From assembly GCA_030247855.1 (NCBI GenBank), contig JAPDRN010000016.1, positions 62,001-126,000 on the forward strand: a stretch of DNA of 64,000 bases. Reading direction: 5' to 3'. Source of the DNA: Knufia peltigerae (lineage: Eukaryota; Ascomycota; Eurotiomycetes; Chaetothyriales; Trichomeriaceae). A model generated the notes under the pieces. It was not told the origin of the DNA. It ran no database searches and was given only the letters and a program-made list of their open reading frames with translations. This document shows positions 43,621 through 54,600 of this stretch, in pieces (positions within the stretch are counted from its first letter, which is position 1; each line of letters begins with the position of its first letter). A program made the position numbers and the translations under genes.

Positions 43621-43935
43621 TCTTCGCTTGGCTGTGGGCAACCCAAGTGTACGTTGCTGATGGTGAGAGATGAAGCACTTCGTCGCCTTTAGAATACCAC
43701 GAATTCCTACACCTAGTCATTTTACCTAATCGCAACTTGGTATTCTCTTCATCCAGCCAGTCCCCTACCCGGGCATAAGCGGGGTCTCGATGAATCTAGA
43801 AACGTGAACCCGCATTACCCCACGATCTTGCCAAGTCCCTTTATTTTTCTCTAATGAGACGACATTTCAACTACCCACGCATCCGTACAAAGTCCTCAAA
43901 CATTACTATCATCGTCATCATCTTTGCTGTTCGAG
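43621..43935. other. Intergenic / promoter of the Zn2Cys6 regulator
   Basis: 315 bp between two same-strand genes. No feature recognised beyond the expected 3' UTR and promoter. Confidence 0.5.
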
Positions 43936-46373
43936 ATGGATCTGTCATCTTCCCAGATGTATGACAGCAATGCTGATCGTTTGCGATCTGGGCAAGCCTG
44001 TCTTACGTGCAGAAGACGCAAGAACAAGTGCGACGCATCCCGACCGACCTGCGGCTTTTGCCACAAACGAAACTTGATGTGCATATATGATGATCCTGCA
44101 AGGCATGCAGCAGTTGACAGACGGTAAGCTCATGTCCACTTTGATTCTCGTTTGTATATGCTGATCAAGCTGCGTTCTAGATATGTTGGGTCACTTGAGG
44201 AAAAGATTCGCCGCCTAGAGCAGGAGCTACAACAAACTCAGCAAGCAACAGGAACGCGACAAACTATCGAACCGCTTCTAACTCACCCGCTCTCCGATGC
44301 TGCGCTCGTCAACGACTTTAATCGCCAGAACCCACCGCCACAACCACGTCTATCCCGCACCCAGTCAGTACAGCCTATATCATCCGACCCTACTGGCTCG
44401 TCGCTCGAAAAAGACCATGATCTCATCAAGGTTCTCAAATATGGCAAGTCTATGATGCTCAAAAGAATTCTCAAAGCTGACGGTGATAATCAGGAGAAGT
44501 CTCCATTCATTCGGCTCTCGCTGATTTTGGCGTTGCTCCATCGGGGACCTCTCCGTCCGAAACCACCCAGGTACAATACTCAGATCTGCAAGATATGAAT
44601 GCATCATGTAGAGATGCCGATGCGGATATTCGGGCAGGGAATTTTCCCTTGGACGATGACAATCTCATTCTGCCTTCGCGAGTCCTGGCAAACCGTCTAG
44701 TGGACCTTTTCTTTGAAAACGTGGCCCCGATCCTACCATTGGTCCACGAGCCGAGTTTTCGTCAAGAACTAAACGCATATTACGACGATCCCAGATCTGA
44801 AAGCATAGCATTCCGCAGTCTTGTCAACATGGTATTTGCCTATGGCTGTGACTACTTGCAACTGGAACTCTCACAGACCTACCAATTGTCCCAAGAGTTT
44901 CATAAGCGCGCCACGGAATTGATTCTATTGGTGTGCTACGAACTCGCATCCCTAGAAGTTGTTCAGGCTCTGCTCCTTGTAACCCTACATTTAAACAGCA
45001 GTATGCAATTTCATCGGATGTGGATCAATACGGGTCTCTTGGTGAGGACTGCGCAAGCGTTGAACTTGCATCTGGATCCTTCAGAATGGAATATTTCCCT
45101 GATCGAAAAAGAACTCAGAAAGAGACTCTGGTGGTCAATATACTCTCTTGACAGGTAACATGCCATCACGAACAATAATGATTTCGCTGACCAAAGCCAA
45201 GATTCATATCTCTGAAACACTGTCGCCCTCCAGCTCTGAGTATTGAAGCAGGGCATTCGGTTCCGCCAGCGACAGTTGACGACAGCCAAATATTGCCGAC
45301 GTGTATAGCCGAGCCCACGAGCATCCCGCATCAGCCCTCACAGATGCACTTCTTCAATTGTCTAATGCAGCTAATTCAAATCTCCGAGATGGCACTGTCG
45401 TCCAAGTCTGTAAGTTCAGCCCGGATGTTCCCCCCAAAATAGACATTGACCTCTGTTAGAATGGTCCCAGAAACGATATTTATAGCCAAATGTCGCTAGC
45501 TCTCGACCAGGAAAGCAAAGTGGCACAGTGGCTCGAACGGCTCCCCGAGCACCTACGTTTCAACTACAATAATACCGATACGAAACTACGTAGACAGCAA
45601 CGGAGTCTTCAAACTCGCTACCTCCACACCAGACTTATGATCCATCGCATGAACATGCTATCGGCTGTCAGTTCCGATAAGAGGAGAGATCCTTCGCAGC
45701 TGAACGACAAGTTCTTGCAATCTGTTCTGGCCGCAAGTGTCCAACAATGCATTGACTGCTCATGCGAGCTGATCAGCCTTGTGAATGATTACTACCAACA
45801 AAACATCCTCGGGCCATGGTGGCTCCTCCTTCAGTGTAAGGTCTCCCAAGTTTATGCTTCCTGTCACGACGTGACGGTGAGATGCTGACGCGCGCAACAG
45901 TCATATTCACAACTCTCGCCACATTGTTTGCGCTTCGAGCGCGAAGCCATCTGGTCAAGTACCAAGACGACGGCAGAATTTGTTCGTCCATTGAAAAAGC
46001 AATGGCGCTGCTGCAATCCTTTGGCGATATAAACCCGACATTGACTCAATGTCGCAGGTATTTTGAGTCAATGATGCCACCCAAATCAAAGCAGACTGCC
46101 AAATCGTCAACTCAAGAATCACTGAGTTTCCAGCAGCAGCACAATGGATCTCGGCCTCTGCCTCCGTCTTATGGTGACCTGAGAGTTGCCGCACAGGCTG
46201 TGCACACAAGACCGACATCTTCTGTACATTCCTCTATGGACTTCCACCCGGCTCATGATATAAACTTCTTTGCTGCAGATGAGACCATGTCGGATTATTC
46301 AGCCGAACTGTTGGCAGATTCGACTTTCGGTACTTTCAACTTTGGTGCATTGGACCCGGTCTTGCAGATGTGA
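43936..46373 (+). CDS. Zn2Cys6 transcription factor with fungal_trans domain
   Basis: Six exons (43936-44123, 44181-44443, 44494-45154, 45202-45409, 45460-45835, 45901-46373) encode 722 residues. The binuclear cluster is C-x2-C-x6-C-x6-C-x2-C-x6-C in 'CLTCRRRKNKCDASRPTCGF' and on to about residue 49. A coiled-coil-like 'SLEEKIRRLEQELQQTQQ' follows, as in dimeric regulators. The fungal_trans region begins near 'LVDLFFENVAPILPLVHEPS' and includes 'KELRKRLWWSIYSLDR' with 'HCRPPALS'. The frame between exons 2 and 3 only closes with an intron at 44444-44493 that has a GC donor (GCAAGT) and a GCTGAC branch point; without it the gene would look frameshifted. It sits next to monooxygenase 3, so it is a candidate pathway regulator. 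Confidence 0.87.
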
Positions 46374-47076
46374 TGGGTTTCTCACGGGTCACTGCGCCTA
46401 CAAACTATTGTTCTCTGCTTTGAGGAATGCACTAGCGAGTACCAGTAGCCAAGTCCTGAGTTTCTCAAAGCGTGTGGCTGTTTGCGTTGATGAAGTTAAC
46501 TGTGAAGGAGAGCCACGACATGGCAGTGTAAATGTATCACAGACTAGCAGATGACTAGTTGTTGTTCTAGACTCGTCAGACTTTCAAAAGACAGTGCCTT
46601 GGGCTGCAGTCAAAATGAAATGACAGGGTCCGATGTCTAAAAAAAGAATATACTCCATGCTACTACGCATTGACCACCACCGCACGACCGATACATTTTG
46701 TTGATCGAGAACACATCCTCATGTGAAACGACAGTCTTCGAACTCGGAGATGAATTCAGCTTCATGCAGGCGTCACAGCCTATGCAGCAATGACATGTCT
46801 ATTCTACTGGGCCTTTCAATTGCATCTACAACATAAAGTCAAACAGAGTCAACCGCACGTGTTTCTCGGATGTCTAAAATAACACTAATGGAGAATCAAA
46901 CTGCAATGTCTGTGCGCCATATATCACAATCCGTACCCGAGTTATTGGACCTTTAGAGTTCAACGGAAAATGCGACCGAGAGTCAGCTATAAATCATGTC
47001 TCTCGAGTCCGAAAGCGACAGAAACCTCATCTGACAACCGGTTCAGGAAAATTCGGGAATCGACAGAGACGCGACA
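46374..47076. other. Intergenic / promoter of the flavoprotein gene
   Basis: 703 bp. An open frame at 46270-46554 is a shadow that runs past the regulator's stop codon. No gene seen. Confidence 0.5.
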
Positions 47077-48345
47077 ATGCATCTATTCTTGGCCCTGTTG
47101 ACCCTCTTGCCGATAGGAATCCTATCGTCCCCAATCTGGGGTCCCCAGGACCAGTCGCAGCATTACGATGTCATTATCGTTGGAGGAGGACCGTCGGGAC
47201 TGAGTGCTTTAAGTGGACTCGCTCGAGTGCGACGTAAGGCATTGTTGATCGACTCGGGAGAATATCGCAACCTTCTGACGAGACATGTTCACGATGTGAT
47301 TGGCAGTGACGGTAAGTTCTGCGCACGTAATCGCTCCGGATCGTTGCTGAAGGCAGATCCCATCAGGTGTCACTCCAGCATATTTCCGCTGGAAAGCACG
47401 CCAGCAGATTTCCGAGTATCCGACGGTATCAATGATGAACGGGACGGTCACACAAATTACGCAGCTGAATTCCTCGGCCTTCAGCATTTCTGACGCCGCT
47501 GGGAATCGATACACCAGTCGCAAAGTTGTTCTAGGGACAGGCCTCAGAGACCTTCTTCCATCCACGCCGGGCATTGCCGAGAACTGGGCTCGCGGCATAT
47601 ATTGGTGTCCGTGGTGTGACGGATACGAGCACCGCGACCAGCCACTGGGTCTTTTGGGAAGGATTGAATCCATCTTTGGCCTGGCTCACGAGGTCGAAAC
47701 GCTCGACACCGATATTATCGCCTTCACCAACGGTTCGTTGACTTCTGAGGGACTGCAAACTCTCAGCAAGGCCCAGCCGGATTGGCAAAGTATCGTCAAG
47801 GTCTACAACATCCAGGTCGACAATCGGACCATCACCGAGATTGAGCGGATTCAAGATGACGGCGTGGTGAACAACGTAACCACCAAGACGGAATATGACA
47901 AGTTCCTAGTCCATTTCGACGACGGCACGGCCGTTGAGCGTGGGGCATTCTTCACCGGCTGGCCTTCTGTACAGGCTTCAACCCTCGGCACGTCGATGGG
48001 TATTGCACCCGTTGGCAACAAATTGACGAACAACATCACGACCATGGCAACTAATATACAGGGGGCTTATGCTGTTGGAGATGCCAACATGGACGGGAGC
48101 ACCAATGTTCCACATGCCATGTGGAGCGGCAAGCGCGCTGCGGTTGACATTCACCGTAAGTCGTCTGAGGAATACCTTCTGGGGTTTAGCCACCAACTAA
48201 CTCACTCACAGTGGCAATCGCCTCGGAGGACCTTGAATCTGCAATAGCTGCTGCAGGGTTGAGTAAGCGAAATGATAATTCACTGAGCGACAGAGACTTG
48301 TTGCTGCAATACATTGGTGAGGATTTTGAGAAGTTGTGGAAGTAG
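47077..48345 (+). CDS. Secreted thioredoxin-reductase-like flavoprotein (dithiol-oxidase type)
   Basis: Three exons (47077-47311, 47367-48155, 48212-48345) encode 385 residues. A hydrophobic N-terminus (residues 1-18, 'MHLFLALLTLLPIGILSS') looks like a signal peptide. The FAD loop is GGGPSG at 36-41 in 'YDVIIVGGGPSGLSAL'. The redox-active pair is C159-P-W-C162 in 'IYWCPWCDGYEHRDQPLG'. The place where thioredoxin reductases bind NADPH (GGGDSA) reads GRIES, without the glycine pattern. The C-terminal FAD motif 'GAYAVGDANMDGSTNVPHAM' is intact. Loss of the NADPH site with a kept CxxC is what oxygen-using dithiol oxidases of the GliT/HlmI type show, so disulfide formation with O2 rather than thioredoxin reduction is likely. 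Introns are GT-AG, 55-56 nt. The partner is unknown. Confidence 0.87.
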
Positions 48346-48884
48346 GACGCCAGCATGTGAGGCCCACGCCGTTAACACGTGCCGCTCATACATATGTACG
48401 ATCGTATGTGGTACAAACGCTACACTGCGCGAGAATTCTTTACACACGATAATTTCTTAGTTTTCCGCCCTTGGCTTTCTCAATGGCTTTTTGAGCAGGA
48501 AGGTCATTGACGAATTTCCACTAAAGTCACCTGTCGAACAGTTGAAAGCTGTGAATCAGCACTGTATTTCACGAAATGCTCTCGCTCTCAATTTATATGC
48601 GTAGGAAATGAGGAGAACAAGTTATTGAAAGTAGTAATAAGTTGTTGAAAAATCTACATAACCACATCCCCAAGTAATTATAAGGCGCAGAGCCTTGAGA
48701 ATCGAATAAAAAGGGATAAATCCTGTGTGACGAATGTCGAAAATGCGTACGGATGTTCGAAAGTTGTAGCTGTGTAGTTCACCCTGGGCCCTTATTCTCA
48801 ACTCGTGAAGACTGTCGTCGAATGTTGAGGGGGTATGCTTTCAGAGTGAGACATCGAAAGAGTACAGCTTGTAGCAATGCGACC
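48346..48884. other. Intergenic, convergent 3' ends
   Basis: 539 bp between the flavoprotein gene and the adhesin-like gene. AT-rich at about 48590-48720; no gene seen. Confidence 0.55.
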
Positions 48885-51668
48885 TCAAGAAAAGACCACA
48901 ACAATGCTGCCCTCTGTCTCTGTGCTCAGGCTCTCTGATCCATCAGAGACTGTGGCATCAACATAGCTGGAACCGCCCCCGCCACCTGCTGGCATGACCT
49001 GAGTCGTGGTCGTGTAGGTGTAGTAGAGGTTGGCTCCGCTTCCTCCACCCCAGTAGCCGCCGCCCCCGCCGCCTGAACCTCCAGCCGGGCTTCCCTTAGC
49101 TGGAGGGTATAGATCTGGTATCCCGTTGCCACCATCATGCCCATTTCCACTGTTGCCGTTCTGTTTTCCGGTATTATAACCACTGGTCATGCCGCCTGCG
49201 CCAGGACCAGTCAACGAGCCTGGCCTGCCTCCTTCTGATGTTGCAACAGTTCCGCCGTCGAGTGATTCGATGTAGCGTGTCACCCCAGGAGTGCCAGCAT
49301 CACTGGTGTCCTCGCTGTTCGAGTAGTTGATTGAAGGTGGAGCTTGACCAGTGGAGCTGATTGGATTGCCTTGTCCTCCACCACCCCCAGCAACTGCGAG
49401 CAGGTTGTTGCTCAGATATAAGGCCGAAGCGCCGCCACCACCACCGCCACCTTCGGAGGCAGTCCCACCACTTCCATAGTTACTTTGTCCAGCAACTGCA
49501 ACTGCACCGGCACCGCCTGCAATTAGAGATAACGTCTCGCCGCCATTGACTTCGATTGATCCTTTTACTAATGCTCCACGGCCACCGGCATTACCACCGC
49601 CGTGGCCACCGATAACTGTAAAAGTCATAGTCGAAGCACATTGTGGAACGGTGACTCTCGTCGAAGCGCCTGTTGATCCGTCTGCAGACAGAGTGCTCGA
49701 GCCAGATGATGGACATAGTGTGGTACTAGTGGTAGAGGATTCTGAAGGCGTTGTTGACGAAGAAATCATAGGGCTGGTTGTGGGCATTGTCGATGTAGAT
49801 TGTGTGGTGGCCGAGGATGAGGCCTCAAGACTTGTAGAAGGTACCGTGGTCGATGGTGGCGAAGTCGAAGAAGTCGAAGAGCTCGCCGTGGACACTGTCG
49901 AAGTCGAGACCACTGAAGTTGTAGATCTCGGGGATGATACTGTAGTCGTCGATGTCGTGGGGGCAATAGAACTCATAGTCGACTGCGAAGTAGTCAATGA
50001 TGCCGTGGTCGAAGACGAGCTTGTTTTGGAGGTTAAAGTGACCGTAGACACCGTCGTAGAGCTTGAACTCGCTGGTGCAGAGGAAGTAGTAATAACAGGG
50101 GTTGGGGTTTCTACGATCACCGTTCCGGGATCCGTCCCAGTGGGTGGAACAGTAATTGTCTTTGTCGTCGTACCAGTCCAGGGGACCGTGGTAGTGATCC
50201 ACGAAGCCGACGTCGTGCTCGAAAAGCTCGTAGTAACAACAGGAGTTGGGGTCTCCACAATTACTGTCCCCGGAACAGTACCAGTGGGCGGAATCGTGAT
50301 CGTTTTTGTTGTTGTGCCGGTCCACGGAATTGTTGTAGTGACCCACGGGGTTGAGCTGGTACTCGAAAAACTCGTGGTAACAATGGATGTAGGTGTCTCT
50401 ATCATAACCGTTCCCGGGTCAGTGCCTGTTGGAGGTATTGTGATTGTCTTGGTCGTCGTACCGGTCCACGGAATCGTTGTGGTAACCCATGTTATTGAGC
50501 TTGAAGTGCGTACGCTTGTGAGGCTAGAGCTTGTGACTCTGGAGCTCGTCATGCTGGAGCTTGTCATTGCAGGAGTCGTTGAAGGCCCTGTCGGAGTCCA
50601 GTCCTCCCAAGCTTGACCATTGGTAGAAGAAAACCAGCCGGAACCTTCTGTGGGTAATGGCCACCAATCACTTCCGCCGTTGCCATGTGTACCGCTTGGA
50701 ACTGAGATCGCATGCGGATATCCTGCAGTATGTGTCGCGGGAAGGGCCTCAAAGACAAGCACCTTCGTCACATACAGCTGGAAGTTGAATGTCGTCGGTC
50801 TGGAGAATGACTTTGTGACCTCAGCATCCCAACTCTTGCCGGGAATCACTCGAATGGTCGGTTGAATCGAGATGGTTGGTCGGCCACTGATGGTGAGAGT
50901 GACCGTTGCCGTAGTAGTTACCGTTGTAGGAGGAACACTCTGTGGGAACGTCCAAGTATGGAACCCGGCGTGTGGGATGAAACCTGCGCTTGAGCACAAA
51001 GCCCCCGTAGTGACACTGTCGGGAGGCTGTCTGAGTAAGGTCTCATACCATTCTACACACTTTTCATATTCTTTCCCAGATATCATGGTGCCGGATCGAC
51101 ATTCAGTAACAAGGAGAAGCTGCGAGAGAGCTCCGTCATCGTCGGTACATTTTTCGCAAAGACCACTGCCATTCCAGTCAGGAATCGCAAGTGGACCGAT
51201 GGCGTTGAATGGTGCCATAGCTTGTCTAGTGACGGTTTGATACAGTGTGGTGGTGCTCGTGTCCGCTCGTTGACCCTTGAACAAGTCCATCCAGTTCAAT
51301 TGATGGGTTGCTGGTAGAGTTTTGGTTTTAGTCAAGGTCTCGATATGAGTCGAGGCGATGAGTTGCTGCGAAACATCGGTAACCGTGGTTGTGCGCGTTG
51401 TAGTTCCATCCCAAGCACAGGGTACCACAGTAGATACGTATGGGAACGTCGTAAAACCATAAATTGTCGAGCATTTGCCTTTGATACAGCCAATGGTAGC
51501 TTGGCAAGTTGAGACTGGCTGGTATTGGGCCGCCACAGTGATAGGGGTAAGACTCATCGACGTAGCACTGGGACATGGCTCGATAGTTGCGAAGGGAGAC
51601 CCCCAGACCTCGTCGCCCACAAAAAGGGTCAACAAGGCCAAGGTGGCCAGTGATTTGAACAGTTTCAT
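48885..51668 (-). CDS. Secreted mucin/adhesin-like protein with glycine-rich C-terminal domain
   Basis: A single exon encodes 927 residues. Residues 1-23 form a signal peptide. A Cys-containing N-terminal region (about 30-240) is followed by a Ser/Thr/Pro-rich stalk, likely heavily O-glycosylated. Three 48-residue repeats start at W394, W442 and W490, each 'WxTTTxPWTGTTTKTITxPP' then TGTxPGTVxxETP, much like flocculin/Als-type adhesin repeats. After more Thr/Ser sequence, residues 673-927 are a glycine-rich domain beginning 'STMTFTVIGGHGGGNAGG', which resembles the Gly_rich domain seen next to ALK-type receptors and in secreted proteins. No GPI-attachment tail is evident (the end is 'GSIVVVFS'), so it is probably released or held by the wall. 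A large antisense frame at 49546-50616 is a composition shadow. Confidence 0.86.
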   Translation of the reverse strand: MKLFKSLATLALLTLFVGDEVWGSPFATIEPCPSATSMSLTPITVAAQYQPVSTCQATIGCIKGKCSTIYGFTTFPYVSTVVPCAWDGTTTRTTTVTDVSQQLIASTHIETLTKTKTLPATHQLNWMDLFKGQRADTSTTTLYQTVTRQAMAPFNAIGPLAIPDWNGSGLCEKCTDDDGALSQLLLVTECRSGTMISGKEYEKCVEWYETLLRQPPDSVTTGALCSSAGFIPHAGFHTWTFPQSVPPTTVTTTATVTLTISGRPTISIQPTIRVIPGKSWDAEVTKSFSRPTTFNFQLYVTKVLVFEALPATHTAGYPHAISVPSGTHGNGGSDWWPLPTEGSGWFSSTNGQAWEDWTPTGPSTTPAMTSSSMTSSRVTSSSLTSVRTSSSITWVTTTIPWTGTTTKTITIPPTGTDPGTVMIETPTSIVTTSFSSTSSTPWVTTTIPWTGTTTKTITIPPTGTVPGTVIVETPTPVVTTSFSSTTSASWITTTVPWTGTTTKTITVPPTGTDPGTVIVETPTPVITTSSAPASSSSTTVSTVTLTSKTSSSSTTASLTTSQSTMSSIAPTTSTTTVSSPRSTTSVVSTSTVSTASSSTSSTSPPSTTVPSTSLEASSSATTQSTSTMPTTSPMISSSTTPSESSTTSTTLCPSSGSSTLSADGSTGASTRVTVPQCASTMTFTVIGGHGGGNAGGRGALVKGSIEVNGGETLSLIAGGAGAVAVAGQSNYGSGGTASEGGGGGGGASALYLSNNLLAVAGGGGGQGNPISSTGQAPPSINYSNSEDTSDAGTPGVTRYIESLDGGTVATSEGGRPGSLTGPGAGGMTSGYNTGKQNGNSGNGHDGGNGIPDLYPPAKGSPAGGSGGGGGGYWGGGSGANLYYTYTTTTQVMPAGGGGGSSYVDATVSDGSESLSTETEGSIVVVFS
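50058..50489 (-). repeat. Three tandem 144-bp coding repeats
   Basis: Residues 394-537 of the adhesin-like protein consist of three 48-residue units with few differences (Ile/Val and Asp/Val swaps in the core). The exact 144-bp period makes copy-number change by recombination likely. Confidence 0.85.
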
Positions 51669-54600
51669 AGCTCCAAGAATAGCTTCTGAGCCGGAGAATG
51701 AATTAAGATAAGTGAGCTGATTATAAGAAGAAGAATTAGTCTTGCATTCAGTATTCCAGACATCTTATATAGCCATCTGGCTTCGTGTGCTAGAGAGGAC
51801 GGGTGCCAGACGACCCGGTAAGAGGTGAAATTAGTTGTTTTGAAGACCAAGACGCCTATTCATGGCTCTGTCAACCTTGACTCACGTTTGACAGTACGGA
51901 ATCTGTCTCGTTTAGCCATCAGAAATAACGATTCATTCGACTTCCGACCACACAAACCAGTCAAGCAAAGCCCTATACTCATTCTTTAGTTTTGCGAAGC
52001 TCCATTGTTCATCAAGTAAGAAGTGTCACTCTGAATTGGCACTCTACCTGACGTCTGGGGCATATCACCAAGAAGATATGAATGGACGCTCATCGTCCGA
52101 AGTAAGGAAATCGGAAACGCAGGGGCAGTACTGCAACTCAATACAACGGCGCTAACCTGACCGTTTCGATGGTCGTAATACCAGGGCATAAGGTGCACAC
52201 TGCTACACAGAGACTGAATTTCGATGGCGTAAAGATCAACTTGCGCGTCTTGAATCCTGATCTGCGAGGCAGCGGAGTAGTCTGTCTTGTCCACAGCGAC
52301 TGAGTGAACGGTCAGAATCAAAGAGTTGGTCGACCAGTTGCTACTGCCAGGACAATTCCCAAGGAATCATATGCAATCTCATACGCGCCTTCTCTAGAAT
52401 ACAGGAGCCTTACAGGGTTTAATCAAGATAGATATCGAAGGCCGAAGCTTTGAACGGGTTGGCATGGCACCACCACTCACCGATGTCTCAGCATAGCTAG
52501 TAGTGCACGAGGAGAAAGCATGACGCTGTCATTCCAATGACTTACACTTGTAAGTTCATGCTCGGGAGGCTCGGGAAATCGCAACTGCAGTAAAAAATAA
52601 AATGTTGGATTGCAATTCCGTAGAGCTCAACGCAGGAGCAATCACCGCTTCCTGAGTAAAGACACGTAGGAGCGATCAACTGCTTCGGGTTCCATAGGCC
52701 TACGGTATTTCTTGCTGACAATAGAGACACAGACCGTAGATCCATTTGACTAGTCGAATAGAAATCCCAAAATTTGAACTGTAGACTGCCTATCCGTAGA
52801 TCATCACTCCCCTCTATTATCTCGTGACATTTACTAGCCAAGCAACTAAGAACCTGCCAGCAATCCTGCGCGGACTCAGTTTCCGCATTCGTCAAGCGAT
52901 CAAAGCCTTGTACGGCTTAGTCCTAACACGCGAGGCATTAGCTTTACGGAATATGGCTACCCAGTACGCTTGATGTGCTGTCCCAGAGCGGCCTTGCGCA
53001 TGGAAGCGAGAATGCTGCACGAATATGGGATGACTGGGGTGCAAACGCTGAAAAGAGAATCCGACATCCGAGCGAGTAAGTCACAACGTCAAAAAATGGC
53101 GTCGACTAAGGACGACCGCAGGGCATCTCGTGCCCCTATCGCCTTTCACTACGGTGCCGTCGGTCTCGCTAAAGGCTCTCGAAATACTGCGTACCGTCAC
53201 TCATTCAGATGGAATCGTGCCACTTCAAGGGAACCGCGGTAGATAATCGTATCTGATGTTATTACAACTGAGAAGGTTCAACACTACCATGACCCTTGGA
53301 GGGGTTACTGTTGATTACATGCATACACTATCCATTTGAGGAGACGCTATTACACTCCATGTGAGCTGTTTGCGGAGGGACTATGTGTCTCAAGCTCGGA
53401 ATTATGAGACGCAGATTTGGACATTCTCTGCTCCAATAATATCAATATGTCTATTTGACATTCTTCGAGCTAGATATCGATTGTAACCATGGTGCCTATC
53501 AAGAGTGTCAGCGGTAGGTCCATTAGATTGCTACCAGGGAGGAAGCGAGAGAAAGCTATTCTAATCATGGAGTAGGCCCTACAAATTTTTACTCCTTTGT
53601 GATCAGAAATGTCGGCTCGGGAGCTTGAGGAAGATGCATGATGCTAAGCCCACTTGGCTTCTCTCTCACCCTGTGGTGTTGTTACAACCTTAGCTAAGAG
53701 ATGAGCTTGTATTACAGTAGTCCATCGAAATTGCGTGATTAATTACCTATTTCTTCTCAAATTTTGTATCTGGATAGCTAACCGCTCCAGTCTGGCAGCT
53801 AATCCCAACGTGTTCATTAGATGATTCCTTTACTCCTCCGCTTCCTCAACATCGATGAGGCGCAGCCGACTCATGCCTCATCCAATCTGCCGATATGGAC
53901 TCATTTATCTCTAGGAATAGAATCGTGACATGATCCCAGAATCGAGCCAACGCTTATGCGTTCGCAGAGATATGAGCTCGACGTCGCTGATTGGGTGGAC
54001 GTTTAACTGGATATTATTCCTGGTTCGCTCCCACCTTGCCCGACGATTTAGAGGTGTCGATTGCAGAGGCAATGAGGATAAATAGATAGAGACATCGATC
54101 AGCGGCGTCGTTTCCATGTTAAACAATGAGATGATAAGCTCTTTTGCGGTGAGTTCCATTGTCCACGGGTCGAGGGCAGCTAGACGTGCCATAAGTTTGC
54201 AGCTAAACATGTCATCGTCGCGGAAAGAGGACCATCAGCTCCCAACATATGCATTACAAGAAGGTGGCGACCTAGGGTATGTCATCAGGCGACGTGAAGA
54301 GTAACAGCACTTGGACTGCGTGAAGATACGCGAATCATACGTGCAATTTGAGAGCAACACTTGTTACCATACACACTAGTAATGAGGCCTCGCGGCTGCA
54401 TAGTCTGTGGACATACATTGCTCGAGCTAGTCGGTATGCCTTTATAATATGGCCCCCACGACCTGACTTATAGGTGAAGAATTCACTCACCCTACCAGAA
54501 ACAGATCCTTCTGTCTTCCCTTCATAGTCTAACATCCCCAGGGCCCCTCGGAATAGGACAAGTCCTCCAAGAATAATCACAATGTCAAGGCTCGTCTAGC

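Noticed and set aside
44470..44590. Apparent frameshift, or a long 101-nt intron, in the Zn2Cys6 regulator
   Set aside because: A 50-nt GC-AG intron at 44444-44493 closes the frame with better splice signals and keeps the protein-like segment LADFGVAPSGTSPSETTQ.
49546..50616. A 356-codon plus-strand open frame
   Set aside because: It is exactly antisense to the Thr/Ser-rich repeats of the adhesin-like gene and consists of Val/Glu/Asp runs produced by that composition. No signal or domain.
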